Of a stretch of DNA of 64,000 nucleotides, positions 33,769 through 41,252 are shown piece by piece. The DNA comes from CAVUDO01 sp963740255 (lineage in GTDB: Bacteria > Actinomycetota > Actinomycetes > Mycobacteriales > Cryptosporangiaceae). The notes beneath the pieces are model-generated. The model was given only the letters and a program-made list of their open reading frames with translations, did not search any database and was not told the DNA's origin. The stretch spans positions 2,262,922 through 2,326,921 of the forward strand of contig CAVUDO010000002.1 in assembly GCA_963740255.1 (NCBI GenBank). Reading direction: 5' to 3'. The translations under genes and the position numbers were made by a program. The first letter of the stretch is position 1; each line of letters starts with the position of its first letter.

Positions 33769-33786
33769 TCACGCAGGGTCAGATGA

Positions 33787-33814
33787 TGGGACAGTTCGTC
33801 CCAAATCACGGGAC
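33787..33814. promoter_or_regulatory. inverted-repeat operator candidate before the cysteine leader
   Basis: TGGGACAGTTCGTCCCA (33787-33803) is a perfect 6-bp inverted repeat with a 5-bp spacer, and its right arm GTCCC also pairs with GGGAC at 33810-33814. Three half-sites in alternating orientation therefore lie 22-50 bp before the -10. A transcription factor site for the sulfur operon is the simplest reading; the factor is unknown. Confidence 0.5.
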
Positions 33815-33835
33815 AATACGGAGCGTCGGGACTGG

Positions 33836-33841
33836 TACGCT
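33836..33841 (+). promoter_or_regulatory. -10 hexamer TACGCT, leaderless promoter of the sulfur operon
   Basis: TACGCT is 7 nt before the ATG of the leader peptide at 33849, so the leader peptide is translated from the first base of the mRNA. The same TANNNT spacing occurs before several other genes here. Confidence 0.6.
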
Positions 33842-33848
33842 GTCCGTC

Positions 33849-33923
33849 ATGGGCTCCCTGCTGACCAAGCGTCGCGCGGTGGACTTCTGCCGTGTCGGCA
33901 GCTGCCTGTGTCGTCCGGTCTGA
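33849..33923 (+). CDS. cysteine-coding leader peptide (attenuator sORF)
   Basis: A 24-codon frame reading MGSLLTKRRAVDFCRVGSCL and ending CRPV, with Cys codons at positions 14, 19 and 21. It matches the actinobacterial leader-peptide pattern LLTKRRAVDxCRVxxCLCR. Leaderless polycysteine sORFs described in mycobacteria act as cysteine-responsive attenuators: when charged tRNA-Cys is scarce the ribosome stalls and downstream expression rises. Here the genes downstream are DUF4395, a CysA2-like sulfurtransferase and DUF1416. The -10 placement supports leaderless translation. Regulation is inferred from family knowledge and from the RNA structures that follow. Confidence 0.85.
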   Translation: MGSLLTKRRAVDFCRVGSCLCRPV

Positions 33924-34003
33924 CCGGGCGGCGTTAGCCGTCCGCAGGTGCGTGGCCGCCGAGCGCGACCCCCCGCGGACAACCCGGGACCCACCGACGC
34001 CGC

Positions 34004-34064
34004 CCTGACTCCGCCCCGCTGGTCAGGCCACCGCTCTGACTCAGCCCGCCCGCTAGTCAGGAGG
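34004..34064 (+). promoter_or_regulatory. attenuator with alternative stems over the DUF4395 ribosome site
   Basis: CCTGACT (34004-34010) can pair with GTCAGG (34022-34027) or with AGTCAGG (34055-34061); CTGACT (34036-34041) can pair with AGTCAG (34055-34060). The last segment runs directly into GGAGG (34060-34064), the ribosome site of the ATG at 34071. Two pairing schemes are thus mutually exclusive, one hiding the start region and one freeing it, as expected for a leader-peptide switch. The complementarity is exact; the switch itself is inferred. Confidence 0.55.
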
Positions 34065-34070
34065 ACATCC

Positions 34071-34556
34071 ATGTCCACCCCTCAGATCGACGTCCGCGGC
34101 CCACGGTTCGCCGCCTGGGTCACCACCGTCGTCCTCGCCGTCGTCCTGCTCACGCAGAACGGCTGGCTGCTCGCCGCGCAGGCCGCCGTGTTCGCCCTCG
34201 GGGCGTTCGCCGGCATGCGCTGGTCGCCCTACGGGGCACTGTTCCGCTGGCTCGTGGCGCCCCGCCTCGGGCCGCCGACCGGGAAGGAGCCCGCGGCCCC
34301 GGTGCGCTTCGCCCAGGGCGTCGGCTTCGTCTTCGCCGTCGTCGGCGCGGTCGGCTTCCTGGCCGGCCTGCCCGGACTCGGCCTCGTCGCCACGGCGTTC
34401 GCGCTGGCCGCGGCGTTCCTCAACGCGGCGTTCGGGCTCTGCCTGGGCTGCATCGCCTATCTGCGCGGCCGCCTGCTGCTCGCCCGTTTCACCCGCACCC
34501 GATCCACTGCCCTCGCCGACGAAACGGCACTCAACGACAAGGGAGTACCCGCATGA
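34071..34556 (+). CDS. DUF4395 family membrane protein
   Basis: A 161-residue membrane protein with four or so hydrophobic segments, including VTTVVLAVVLLTQNGWLLA, VGFVFAVVGAVGFLAG and the Cys-containing AAFGLCLGCIAYL near the C-terminus. DUF4395 proteins occur next to rhodanese sulfurtransferases and thioredoxins in actinobacteria; the Cys pair CLGC suggests redox or sulfur handling in the membrane, but no activity is established. It is the first structural gene after the leader peptide and overlaps the sulfurtransferase start (ATGA). Confidence 0.85.
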   Translation: MSTPQIDVRGPRFAAWVTTVVLAVVLLTQNGWLLAAQAAVFALGAFAGMRWSPYGALFRWLVAPRLGPPTGKEPAAPVRFAQGVGFVFAVVGAVGFLAGLPGLGLVATAFALAAAFLNAAFGLCLGCIAYLRGRLLLARFTRTRSTALADETALNDKGVPA

Positions 34557-35386
34557 GCCGCGAGTCCGCACTGGTCTCGGCCGAATGGGCCGAGAAGAAC
34601 CTCGACGCCGACAAGACGGTGTTCGTCGAGGTCGACGAGGACGTGTCCGCGTACGACACCGGGCACATCCCCGGCGCGGTGAAGGTCGACTGGAAGACCG
34701 AGCTGCAGGACCAGGTCCGCCGCGACTTCGTCGACAGGGAGCAGTTCGAGGCACTGCTGTCGGCGAAGGGCATCGCCAACGACGACACCGTCGTGCTCTA
34801 CGGCGGCAACAACAACTGGTTCGCCGCCTACGCCTACTGGTACTTCACGCTCTACGGCCACGCCGACGTGAAGCTGCTCGACGGCGGCCGGAAGAAGTGG
34901 GAGCTGGACGGGCGCCCGCTGGAGCAGGAGGTTCCCGACCGGACCGCCACCCGGTACACCGCGAAGGAACAGGACAGCTCGATCCGCGCGTTCCGCGACG
35001 AGGTGCTGGCCGCGATCGGCCAGAAGAACCTGGTCGACGTGCGCTCGCCCGACGAGTTCTCCGGACGCCTGCTCGCCCCGGCGCACCTGCCGCAGGAGCA
35101 GTCGCAGCGGGCAGGCCACATCCCGACCGCGCTGAACGTGCCGTGGAGCAAGGCCGCAAACGAGGACGGCACCTTCCGTTCCGACGACGAACTGCGCACC
35201 CTCTACGCCGACGCGGGCCTGGACGAGGGCCGGCAGACCATCGCCTACTGCCGGATCGGCGAGCGCTCCAGCCACACCTGGTTCGTGCTCAAGGAGATCC
35301 TCGGCCACCAGGACGTGAAGAACTACGACGGCTCGTGGACCGAGTACGGCTCACTGGTCGGCGTCCCGATCGAGAAGGACGTCTGA
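34553..35386 (+). CDS. cysA2: thiosulfate sulfurtransferase (CysA2-like, double rhodanese)
   Basis: A 277-residue protein of two rhodanese domains. The N-terminal one (residues 1-130) is inactive-type, with VLYGGNNNWFAAYAYW in place of a catalytic loop. The C-terminal one has the active Cys in IAYCRIGERSSHTW, the loop form of CysA2/CysA3 and SseA in mycobacteria. It transfers sulfane sulfur from thiosulfate or 3-mercaptopyruvate to acceptors. The gene overlaps DUF4395 by four bases and is followed two bases later by the DUF1416 gene, matching cysA2-sseC (Rv0815c-Rv0814c). The cysteine leader upstream suggests it responds to cysteine supply. Confidence 0.92.
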   Translation: MSRESALVSAEWAEKNLDADKTVFVEVDEDVSAYDTGHIPGAVKVDWKTELQDQVRRDFVDREQFEALLSAKGIANDDTVVLYGGNNNWFAAYAYWYFTLYGHADVKLLDGGRKKWELDGRPLEQEVPDRTATRYTAKEQDSSIRAFRDEVLAAIGQKNLVDVRSPDEFSGRLLAPAHLPQEQSQRAGHIPTALNVPWSKAANEDGTFRSDDELRTLYADAGLDEGRQTIAYCRIGERSSHTWFVLKEILGHQDVKNYDGSWTEYGSLVGVPIEKDV

Positions 35387-35388
35387 GC

Positions 35389-35682
35389 ATGTGCGGAGCA
35401 CCTGACCAGAACGTCGAGTTCGACGGTGTCGACGTGGCCAAGGAGACCGTGATCCAGGGCGTGGTGTCCTCGGGTGACGCACCGGTGGCCGGCGCGTACG
35501 TCCGGCTGCTGGACTCCACCGGGGAGTTCACGGCCGAGGTGGTGTCCTCGGCCACCGGCCGGTTCCGGTTCTTCGCGGCGCCGGGCACGTGGACGCTGCG
35601 GGCCCTGCACGCGAGTGGCACCGGCCAGCTCGGCGTCGCCGCCGACCGCGGCGTGAACGAGGCAGCCCTCACCCTCGCGTGA
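35389..35682 (+). CDS. sseC: DUF1416 protein (SseC-like)
   Basis: A 97-residue protein that starts MCGAPDQ with an N-terminal Cys and continues as a small Ig-like beta domain (VIQGVVSSGDAPVAGAYVRL, VVSSATGRFRFFAAPGTWTLR). DUF1416/SseC accompanies the CysA2-type sulfurtransferase throughout actinobacteria and is thought to help sulfur transfer; its biochemical role is unproven. It ends the leader-controlled operon, and a strong hairpin follows. Confidence 0.9.
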   Translation: MCGAPDQNVEFDGVDVAKETVIQGVVSSGDAPVAGAYVRLLDSTGEFTAEVVSSATGRFRFFAAPGTWTLRALHASGTGQLGVAADRGVNEAALTLA

Positions 35683-35693
35683 CCCGACCTGCG

Positions 35694-35728
35694 CCGCGGC
35701 GGGACCCCGCCCGGGGTTCCCGCCGCGG
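35694..35728. terminator. hairpin terminator after DUF1416
   Basis: CCGCGGCGGGA pairs with TCCCGCCGCGG, with an inner CCCC-GGGG pairing and one unpaired T, making a long GC stem 11 bases after the DUF1416 stop. It lies between convergent genes, so it may work in both directions. No T run is seen. Confidence 0.6.
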
Positions 35729-35751
35729 TCGTTCTCAGGCAGGGCGTCGCG

Positions 35752-36114
35752 TCAGTAGACGAGAGCCTGGGCGCCATCGGCCAGGGCTTCCTCGACGAAC
35801 GTCGCCGCGCCGGCGAGCCGGACACCGGGCAGCAGGTCGGCCGCGGCGATGTCGCGGCGGGCGGCGCACTGGGTGCACAGCGTCACCCGGGCGCCCGCGC
35901 GCAACGCGGCGAGCAGGTCGGACACCGGCGCGGCGTGCGGCAGCGTGAACTGGTCGGCCCGACCCGGCAGCGCGAACCAGGCCGACTCGCCGGTCAGCCA
36001 CACCGAGACGTCCACACCCGCTGCCAGCGCGGTGGCGGCGACGGTGAACGCCTGCGCACACCGCTCGGGTTCCTCCGCACCGACGGTGACCTTCACAACC
36101 AGGGAGCGCGTCAT
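35752..36114 (-). CDS. DsrE-family protein
   Basis: A 120-residue protein of the DsrE/TusD-like sulfur-relay fold. The pattern SLVVKVTVGAEEPERCAQAF at the start, DVSVWLTGESAWFALPG in the middle and the Cys pair of ARVTLCTQCAARR are characteristic. The Cys in TQC is in the position of the DsrE/TusD sulfur-carrying residue, so a sulfur-transfer role fits the sulfurtransferase operon it faces, but the substrate is unknown. The ATG at 36114 gives the usual length; a start at 36135 is possible. Confidence 0.8.
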   Translation of the reverse strand: MTRSLVVKVTVGAEEPERCAQAFTVAATALAAGVDVSVWLTGESAWFALPGRADQFTLPHAAPVSDLLAALRAGARVTLCTQCAARRDIAAADLLPGVRLAGAATFVEEALADGAQALVY

Positions 36115-36171
36115 GTCACGCGACCCTACTGGCACCGGACCGTGGCCTGGAGAGCCGCCGACGGCGCCAGG

Positions 36172-37797
36172 TCAGGTCTGCGGGCGCAGGCGGGCGAGCG
36201 CGGCGGTCAGCCGGGCGCGGACGGAGAGTTCTTCGGCGACCGGGCCGAGGACGGCCTTGTCGGCCACTTCCCGGACGCGCGCGGCGAGCCGGCGGCGCAC
36301 CCGGGCGGCCCTCCGTCGGGCGCCGAACGCGTTCACCCGGCCGCTCAGAAGCGCCAGCAGCAGCCCGAGCAGCACTCCGCCGAGCAGCAGCGCGGTCGGC
36401 ACCGGAAGCTCCCCGACGGTCGGCAGCGGCGGTGCGGGCAACCGGAGCCAGGCCAGGACGGCCAGCAGCACCAGCCACCCCGCCCCGACCAGCGCGGCCG
36501 CCGCCAGCAGCACCTGGACGGCCCCGGCCGGCGTCCACCAGCGTGGCCGCCGCCCGAGTCCGAGGTCGACGCCCGCCACGGCCCGGTCGAGCTGGTCGGG
36601 CAGCTCCTCCCGGGACGCCGTGGCCACACCGCGCACCAGTGTCGGCCACGGCGCGGGCAGGTCGGCGGTCACGTGGTCGCAGAGGGTGGCCACCGCGATG
36701 TCCACCCGGGCCCGCTGCACCGGCGACGGTCCCGGCAGCGCCGTCCGGACCAGCTCGTTCGGCGCCTCGGGCAGGTGCAGCCGGCGGGCCCGGCTGGGCC
36801 GGAGCCGGGCCAGCCACCGGGTGAACGGCCAGCCGGTGGCCCGCCGCCCGCGGGCGCGGTGGGTCCGCGCGACGGCGTCGGCGACCAACTCCGCGCCGGC
36901 AGCGTCGGTCAGCGCGGCGACCAGCGCGTCCCGGTCTGCCCGCGCCACACCCTCGGCGGCCGAACGGCGGGAGCTCCCGGCGTCGAGCGAGGCGGCCACG
37001 GCTCCCAGGTCGGCCTCGATCCGCCGCACGGCCGCGCGGCGGGCGGCCACCCGCTCGGCCACCCGCGCGACGACGTCCGCGACCCCCTCCCCGGTCCGGG
37101 CCGACGCGACGAGCACCGGCGCCGCGCCGAGCCCCTCCCGGGCCAGGATCCGCCGCAGGTCGGCCAGGCACGCGGCCCGGCTGGCGTCGTCCAGCCGGTC
37201 GACCTGGTTGAGCACGACGAGCGTGACGCCGGCATGCCCCGCCAGCGGGACGAGATACCGCTCGTGCACCGCCGCGTCGGCGTACTTCTGCGGGTCGAGC
37301 ACCCACACCATCAGATCGACCAGCGCGATCAGCCGGTCGACCTCGAGCCGGTGCCCGACCCGGACCGAGTCGACGTCGGGGAGGTCGAGCAGCACCAGGC
37401 CGTCGAGCCGTGGGTCCCCGGCCGAGAAGTCCCCGGCAGCGCCGAGCAGGTGCCGCCGGGGAACCTCCAGCCAGTCGAGCAGGGGACCGGCGCGGCGGTC
37501 TCCCCACACCGCGGCATGCGCCTGGGCCGTGGTCGGCCGGAGCAGCCCCGGCGCGGAGAGCGTGCTCCCGACCACCGCGTTGAACAGCGACGACTTCCCG
37601 CTGCCAGTGGCGCCGGCCAGGGCGACCACGGTGCGGTCCTCGCCCAGGCGCAGCCGGTCGCCGGCCTTGGTGGCCAGCCGCGCGGCGGCGGCGACCGCGA
37701 CGGGGTCGAGCCGTCCGGCCGCCAGCTCCACCACCTCGTCCAGCGCCGCCAACCGCTCGGCCAGGGCACCGCGGCGACGGGCCGCCGTGGCGGTCAC
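36172..37797 (-). CDS. GTPase of the dynamin-like pair, second gene
   Basis: A 541-residue GTP-binding protein. The G1 loop is ALAGATGSGKSSLFNAVVG (residues 58-76), G3 is LVLLDLPDVDSV, and G4 is LNQVDRLD. After the GTPase domain come a helical region and two hydrophobic segments near the C-terminus (VLLAAAALVGAGWLVLLAVLAW and PTALLLGGVLLGLLLALLSG) flanked by Arg-rich stretches, so it is probably anchored to the membrane from inside. The architecture is that of bacterial dynamin-like or YfjP-type GTPases, which remodel or protect membranes. Its GTG start overlaps the upstream GTPase stop by four bases. Confidence 0.8.
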   Translation of the reverse strand: MTATAARRRGALAERLAALDEVVELAAGRLDPVAVAAAARLATKAGDRLRLGEDRTVVALAGATGSGKSSLFNAVVGSTLSAPGLLRPTTAQAHAAVWGDRRAGPLLDWLEVPRRHLLGAAGDFSAGDPRLDGLVLLDLPDVDSVRVGHRLEVDRLIALVDLMVWVLDPQKYADAAVHERYLVPLAGHAGVTLVVLNQVDRLDDASRAACLADLRRILAREGLGAAPVLVASARTGEGVADVVARVAERVAARRAAVRRIEADLGAVAASLDAGSSRRSAAEGVARADRDALVAALTDAAGAELVADAVARTHRARGRRATGWPFTRWLARLRPSRARRLHLPEAPNELVRTALPGPSPVQRARVDIAVATLCDHVTADLPAPWPTLVRGVATASREELPDQLDRAVAGVDLGLGRRPRWWTPAGAVQVLLAAAALVGAGWLVLLAVLAWLRLPAPPLPTVGELPVPTALLLGGVLLGLLLALLSGRVNAFGARRRAARVRRRLAARVREVADKAVLGPVAEELSVRARLTAALARLRPQT

Positions 37798-39533
37798 CGG
37801 GACGTCCCCGGCCGGCTGCGGAAGGCCCGGTGCGCCCGCTCGAAGGTGGTGAGTGCGGTGCGCAGGTCGGCTGCGGCGCTCGGCGGGGGGGCCGCCGAAG
37901 CGATGAGGGTCGCGTACCGCTTCCGCTCCGTCGCCAGCAACGCGTCGACCCGTTCCAACAGGTCGGCGCGGGCCTGGGCAGCCAGGGCACGCACCGCGGT
38001 GTCGCCGAACACCGCCTCCAGCAGCTTGTGGCTCACCGCCGAGGTGCCGCCGGCGATCAGCACCTCGGCGCCGGTGAGGCCGCCGGTCTGCGCGAACACC
38101 GCGAGCATCAGCACCAGCCCGGCCCCGTTGACGCTCAGCGACGCCAGCCGGGCGCTGGTGCGCTTCCGGCCGCCCTGCTCGGCCACCAGCTTCAGCAACC
38201 GGCCCTGCCAGGCCCGGATCTCGTGTTCCAACGCCGGCCGGAACTGCGGCGAGGAGTGGGCCAGCTCCCGGTCCTTTCCCCCGAGCAGCGCCACGCCGGC
38301 CGGCCGGGACCGCCAGCCGTCCACCGTGCCCGCCGCGGCCCGGTCGGCGGCGGCCCGCACCAGCGACTCCAGGCTGCTCTCCACCGCCTTCTCCACCGCG
38401 GCGTCCGGCAGCGGGCGGCCGGTGAAGAACGCGGTCAGCCGGTCGCGGAGCCAGCCCACCCGCGCCTCCAGCGTCCGGGTCAGCTCGCCGGTGCCGACGA
38501 ACTCGTGCCAGCGGGCCAGCACCTCGCCCCGCAGCACGCTGCCGGCCCGCATCCCGTCCTCGACGTCACGCCGGGCCGCGGCATACCGGTCGTCGGCCTC
38601 CCGCCGCAGCGCGTCCGCGGTGGCCCGCTGCGTGTCGACGTGGCCGGCCAGCGTCGAAACCCGGTGGGCCAGGCTCCGCAACGCACCGTCCAAGGTGGAC
38701 CGAATCAGGTCGGTGCGGGCCGCGGCGTCCCGGCCGAGGCGGTCCAGCCACGCCCGCAGCGGTGCCACCACAGGCGTCAGCGCGCCGCCCGGCGCGAGGT
38801 CCGCCCCGGCCGGCAGCTCGGGCAGGGTGAACAGGGTCGTGCGGCTGAGCCCACCGTCGGCGAGCATCGCCGTGAGGTGCCCGGCGATCTTCTCCACGCC
38901 CTCGGGCGGAACCCGGTTGAGGACGACCGCGAGCGCGGTGCCGCGCTCCTCGGCGGTGCGCAGCAGGTCCCACGGAACGGCGTCGGCGTAGCGGGCGGCG
39001 GTGGTGACGAACAGCCAGAGATCGGCGGCGGCGAGCAGTTGCCGGGCCAGCTCGCGGTTCTCGGTCACCACGGAGTCCACGTCCGGGGCGTCCAGCAGGG
39101 CCAGACCGGGCGGCACCGCGTCGTGCGTCACCAGCCGGACCGTGCGGCCTCCCGGGTCGGGCTGCGACGCCAGGCCGGTGGTGCGGGCCAGCCCGGGCAG
39201 GATCCGGGTCGAGGCGAACCACCGCACGTCCTCGGGGTGGCAGACCAGCACCGGCGAACGGGTGGTCGGGCGGAGCACGCCGGGCGGGCTGACCTCCGCA
39301 CCCACCAGGGTGTTGACCAGAGTGGACTTCCCCGCCCCGGTCGACCCGCCGACCACGGCCAGCAGCGGCGCGTCGAGCTGGCGCAGCCGCGGCAGCAGGT
39401 AGTCGTCCGCCTGGCCGACGAGGGTCGCCGCGACCTGACGGGCCGCGTCGGCACCCGGTGCCTCCAGGCCGAGCCGGAGCCCCGCGGTCCGGTCACGGAC
39501 GGCGGCCAGTGCCTCGACCAGTTCGGCGCTCAC
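37794..39533 (-). CDS. GTPase of the dynamin-like pair, first gene
   Basis: A 579-residue GTP-binding protein with G1 VVGGSTGAGKSTLVNTLVG (about 60-78), a G2 Thr in VLRPTTRSPV, G3 ALLDAPDVDSV and G4 VVLNRVPP, the last differing from the usual NKxD. A long helical region follows, with one hydrophobic stretch (LSVNGAGLVLMLAVFAQTGGL) near residue 470. Tandem, overlapping genes for two different GTPases resemble the DynA/DynB-type pairs of streptomycetes that act at sporulation septa, and also membrane-defence dynamins. Which applies here is not known. ATG start at 39533. Confidence 0.8.
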   Translation of the reverse strand: MSAELVEALAAVRDRTAGLRLGLEAPGADAARQVAATLVGQADDYLLPRLRQLDAPLLAVVGGSTGAGKSTLVNTLVGAEVSPPGVLRPTTRSPVLVCHPEDVRWFASTRILPGLARTTGLASQPDPGGRTVRLVTHDAVPPGLALLDAPDVDSVVTENRELARQLLAAADLWLFVTTAARYADAVPWDLLRTAEERGTALAVVLNRVPPEGVEKIAGHLTAMLADGGLSRTTLFTLPELPAGADLAPGGALTPVVAPLRAWLDRLGRDAAARTDLIRSTLDGALRSLAHRVSTLAGHVDTQRATADALRREADDRYAAARRDVEDGMRAGSVLRGEVLARWHEFVGTGELTRTLEARVGWLRDRLTAFFTGRPLPDAAVEKAVESSLESLVRAAADRAAAGTVDGWRSRPAGVALLGGKDRELAHSSPQFRPALEHEIRAWQGRLLKLVAEQGGRKRTSARLASLSVNGAGLVLMLAVFAQTGGLTGAEVLIAGGTSAVSHKLLEAVFGDTAVRALAAQARADLLERVDALLATERKRYATLIASAAPPPSAAADLRTALTTFERAHRAFRSRPGTSR

Positions 39534-39629
39534 ACCACGAAGTGTGTCCGACCGGGCGGCCCGCCAACCCTCGACACGGCGGATCGCCGCACCGAGCGAG
39601 CCGCCCGCCCCCGGGCAGGCCGCCGCGCC

Positions 39630-39635
39630 TAGACT
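39630..39635 (+). promoter_or_regulatory. -10 hexamer TAGACT, leaderless promoter
   Basis: TAGACT lies 7 nt before the GTG at 39643. This decides the start of the 33-residue gene that follows, because the longer frame from 39544 would run through the promoter. Confidence 0.5.
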
Positions 39636-39642
39636 CTACGCC

Positions 39643-39744
39643 GTGCTGGAGACCTCGTTCGTGGTGGTGCTGGTGGGGGTGTGCGCGGGCCTGGGCTGGT
39701 TCGCGCTGTCGGTGGTGTACCGGCTGTTCCGGGCGCAGCGGTGA
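39643..39744 (+). CDS. 33-residue membrane peptide gene
   Basis: A tiny gene coding for one membrane helix: LETSFVVVLVGVCAGLGWF, then ALSVVYRLFRAQR with a positive C-terminus, so the N-terminus should face outward. Two points support it as real: a TAGACT hexamer 7 nt upstream and a GTGA overlap with the nitrobindin gene, so both are made from one leaderless mRNA. No family is recognised. The N-terminus could extend to 39544, but that part is Pro/Ala/Arg-rich and lies under the promoter. Confidence 0.6.
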   Translation: MLETSFVVVLVGVCAGLGWFALSVVYRLFRAQR

Positions 39745-40289
39745 GCGACGCCGCGCACGACGCCGCCGGGTACCCGTACGAGGAGACCCACGACCTGCGG
39801 TCCGGACCCGACCTGCACGAGGCGCTGCTCGGCCTGCTGCCGTTCGTCGGCTGCTGGCGGGGCAGCGGCAAGGGCGGCTATCCGACGATCGACGACTTCG
39901 ACTTCGCCCAGGAGGTGCGGTTCAGCCACGACGGCCGGCCGTTCCTGTTCTACGAGTCGCGCACCTGGATCATCGACGCCGAGGGGCGGCCGATCCGTCC
40001 CGGTGCCCGCGAGGTCGGCTGGTGGCGCCCCCGTCCCGACGACGAGGTCGAGGCCGTGCTCGCCCACCCGACGGGCTTCGCCGAGATCTACCTGGGCGCG
40101 GTCGACGACCTGAAGGTGGAGCTGAGCAGCGACCTGGTCGCCCGCACGCCGAGCGCCAAGGACGTCGCCGCCAACCACCGCCTCTACGGCATCGTCGAGG
40201 GCGACCTGCTCTACGCCGTCGACATGGCCGCGATGGGCCACCCCCTCACGCCACACCTCTCCGCCCGCCTCACCCGCGTCGCCGGCTGA
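39741..40289 (+). CDS. nitrobindin-family heme-binding beta-barrel protein
   Basis: A 182-residue FABP-like (DUF1794) protein. The GxWxGxG-type motif reads VGCWRGSGKGGYPTIDDFDFAQEV, cut here as GCWRGSGKGG, and the proximal heme-ligand His should be in MGHPLTPHLSARL. Nitrobindins bind ferric heme and scavenge nitric oxide or isomerise peroxynitrite. Rv0813c of M. tuberculosis occupies the matching place next to the sulfurtransferase operon. The GTG start overlaps the upstream peptide stop by four bases. Confidence 0.88.
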   Translation: MSDAAHDAAGYPYEETHDLRSGPDLHEALLGLLPFVGCWRGSGKGGYPTIDDFDFAQEVRFSHDGRPFLFYESRTWIIDAEGRPIRPGAREVGWWRPRPDDEVEAVLAHPTGFAEIYLGAVDDLKVELSSDLVARTPSAKDVAANHRLYGIVEGDLLYAVDMAAMGHPLTPHLSARLTRVAG

Positions 40290-40371
40290 GCACTCCCCCT
40301 GTGGGCAACGCGACCCGCGAGATCTGCAAACCTCGGTACGTTCCTGCGGATGTCGACGAACGGCAAGCCCG

Positions 40372-40620
40372 GTGCCTAGAGCGCCAGGCTTCGGCGCCAT
40401 GCGAGCGCGTGCACTCCGCCGACTTCTCGAACGGGAGTTGGGGTACCAGGTGGTACGGACGAGCGGATCGCACCGAAGGTTGCGCGCCGAGGGCAGGCCG
40501 GACATCACCTTCGCGTTCCACGACAACGAGACCGTGGGCCCGGCATTGGTCAGAGCTATCCTGGTCAGGCAGGTGCAGCTCACGGTCGCGGAGGCTCAGG
40601 AGGTGGTTGCCCGTGGTTGA
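40372..40620 (+). CDS. hicA: HicA-type toxin
   Basis: An 82-residue HicA protein, a dsRNA-binding-like mRNA interferase. It starts MPRAPGFGAMRARAL, as many actinobacterial HicA do, and holds VVRTSGSHRRLRA with the catalytic His of the GSH motif, then FAFHDNETVGPALVRAIL. HicA cuts mRNA and is blocked by HicB. It overlaps hicB by eight bases. The GTG at 40372 is chosen for the MPR start; an ATG at 40399 would give 73 residues. Confidence 0.8.
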   Translation: MPRAPGFGAMRARALRRLLERELGYQVVRTSGSHRRLRAEGRPDITFAFHDNETVGPALVRAILVRQVQLTVAEAQEVVARG

Positions 40621-41218
40621 GGCGCTCCACATCTTCGTCACCGACGAAGGCGACTATGGCTGGTCCGTCGAGTCGCCGCAGGTTCCAGGCTTCACCATGG
40701 GACGCGGCACACTGGCGGAACTGAAGCGGGACCTCGTACGAGCGCTCCGCTTCGCCGACGCCCCCGGCGGAACTCCCCGCATCTTCCATCAGGTGCAACG
40801 GCGGCTGTCGCCCGAAGGCGAAGAGTTCACAGTCCGGATCGCCGAAGATCCCCATCGCCCTGAACGGCTCGAAACGTACCGGCGGCTACTCGGGGTCATG
40901 GACACCGACCAACGGGCAGAGATGTTGGACTTCGCGCGCACGCCGACCGGCGAAGCTTCGTTCGTGGCGGCAGTGCCGACCGACACCCTCGGTTGGCTGA
41001 TGGAGCAGTTCTCCGGGCGGGGCGACGTGGTCATTCTCGTGGTCGCTGTCGCGGACGACGGATTGTTCTCCACCCAGATGTCCAGCGACCCGTCCCGGCG
41101 TCATCAGGGCTGGAAGGGCCTGGACGAGATGGGGTGGACCGAGGACACGACCGTCAGCGAGCTCATGCAGACGCTCGCAGGCAAGTCCCGCAAGGAGCGT
41201 GCGCTGGTCGCGCGCTGA
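40613..41218 (+). CDS. hicB: HicB-type antitoxin
   Basis: A 201-residue protein encoded with hicA. Residues 1-60 form the HicB fold (IFVTDEGDYGWSVESPQVPGFTMGRGTLAELKRDLVRAL), a partial RNase H-like domain that covers the toxin active site. The C-terminal part has no visible helix-turn-helix of the usual HicB kind; it carries a stretch around DVVILVVAVADDGLFST and LMQTLAGKSRKERALVAR that I cannot assign. The protein is longer than ordinary HicB (about 110-140 residues). The GTG start lies inside the 3' end of hicA. Confidence 0.75.
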   Translation: MVEALHIFVTDEGDYGWSVESPQVPGFTMGRGTLAELKRDLVRALRFADAPGGTPRIFHQVQRRLSPEGEEFTVRIAEDPHRPERLETYRRLLGVMDTDQRAEMLDFARTPTGEASFVAAVPTDTLGWLMEQFSGRGDVVILVVAVADDGLFSTQMSSDPSRRHQGWKGLDEMGWTEDTTVSELMQTLAGKSRKERALVAR

Positions 41219-41252
41219 CCCTGGCTGCCCGGCGGCAGGCGGGCCGAGCGCG

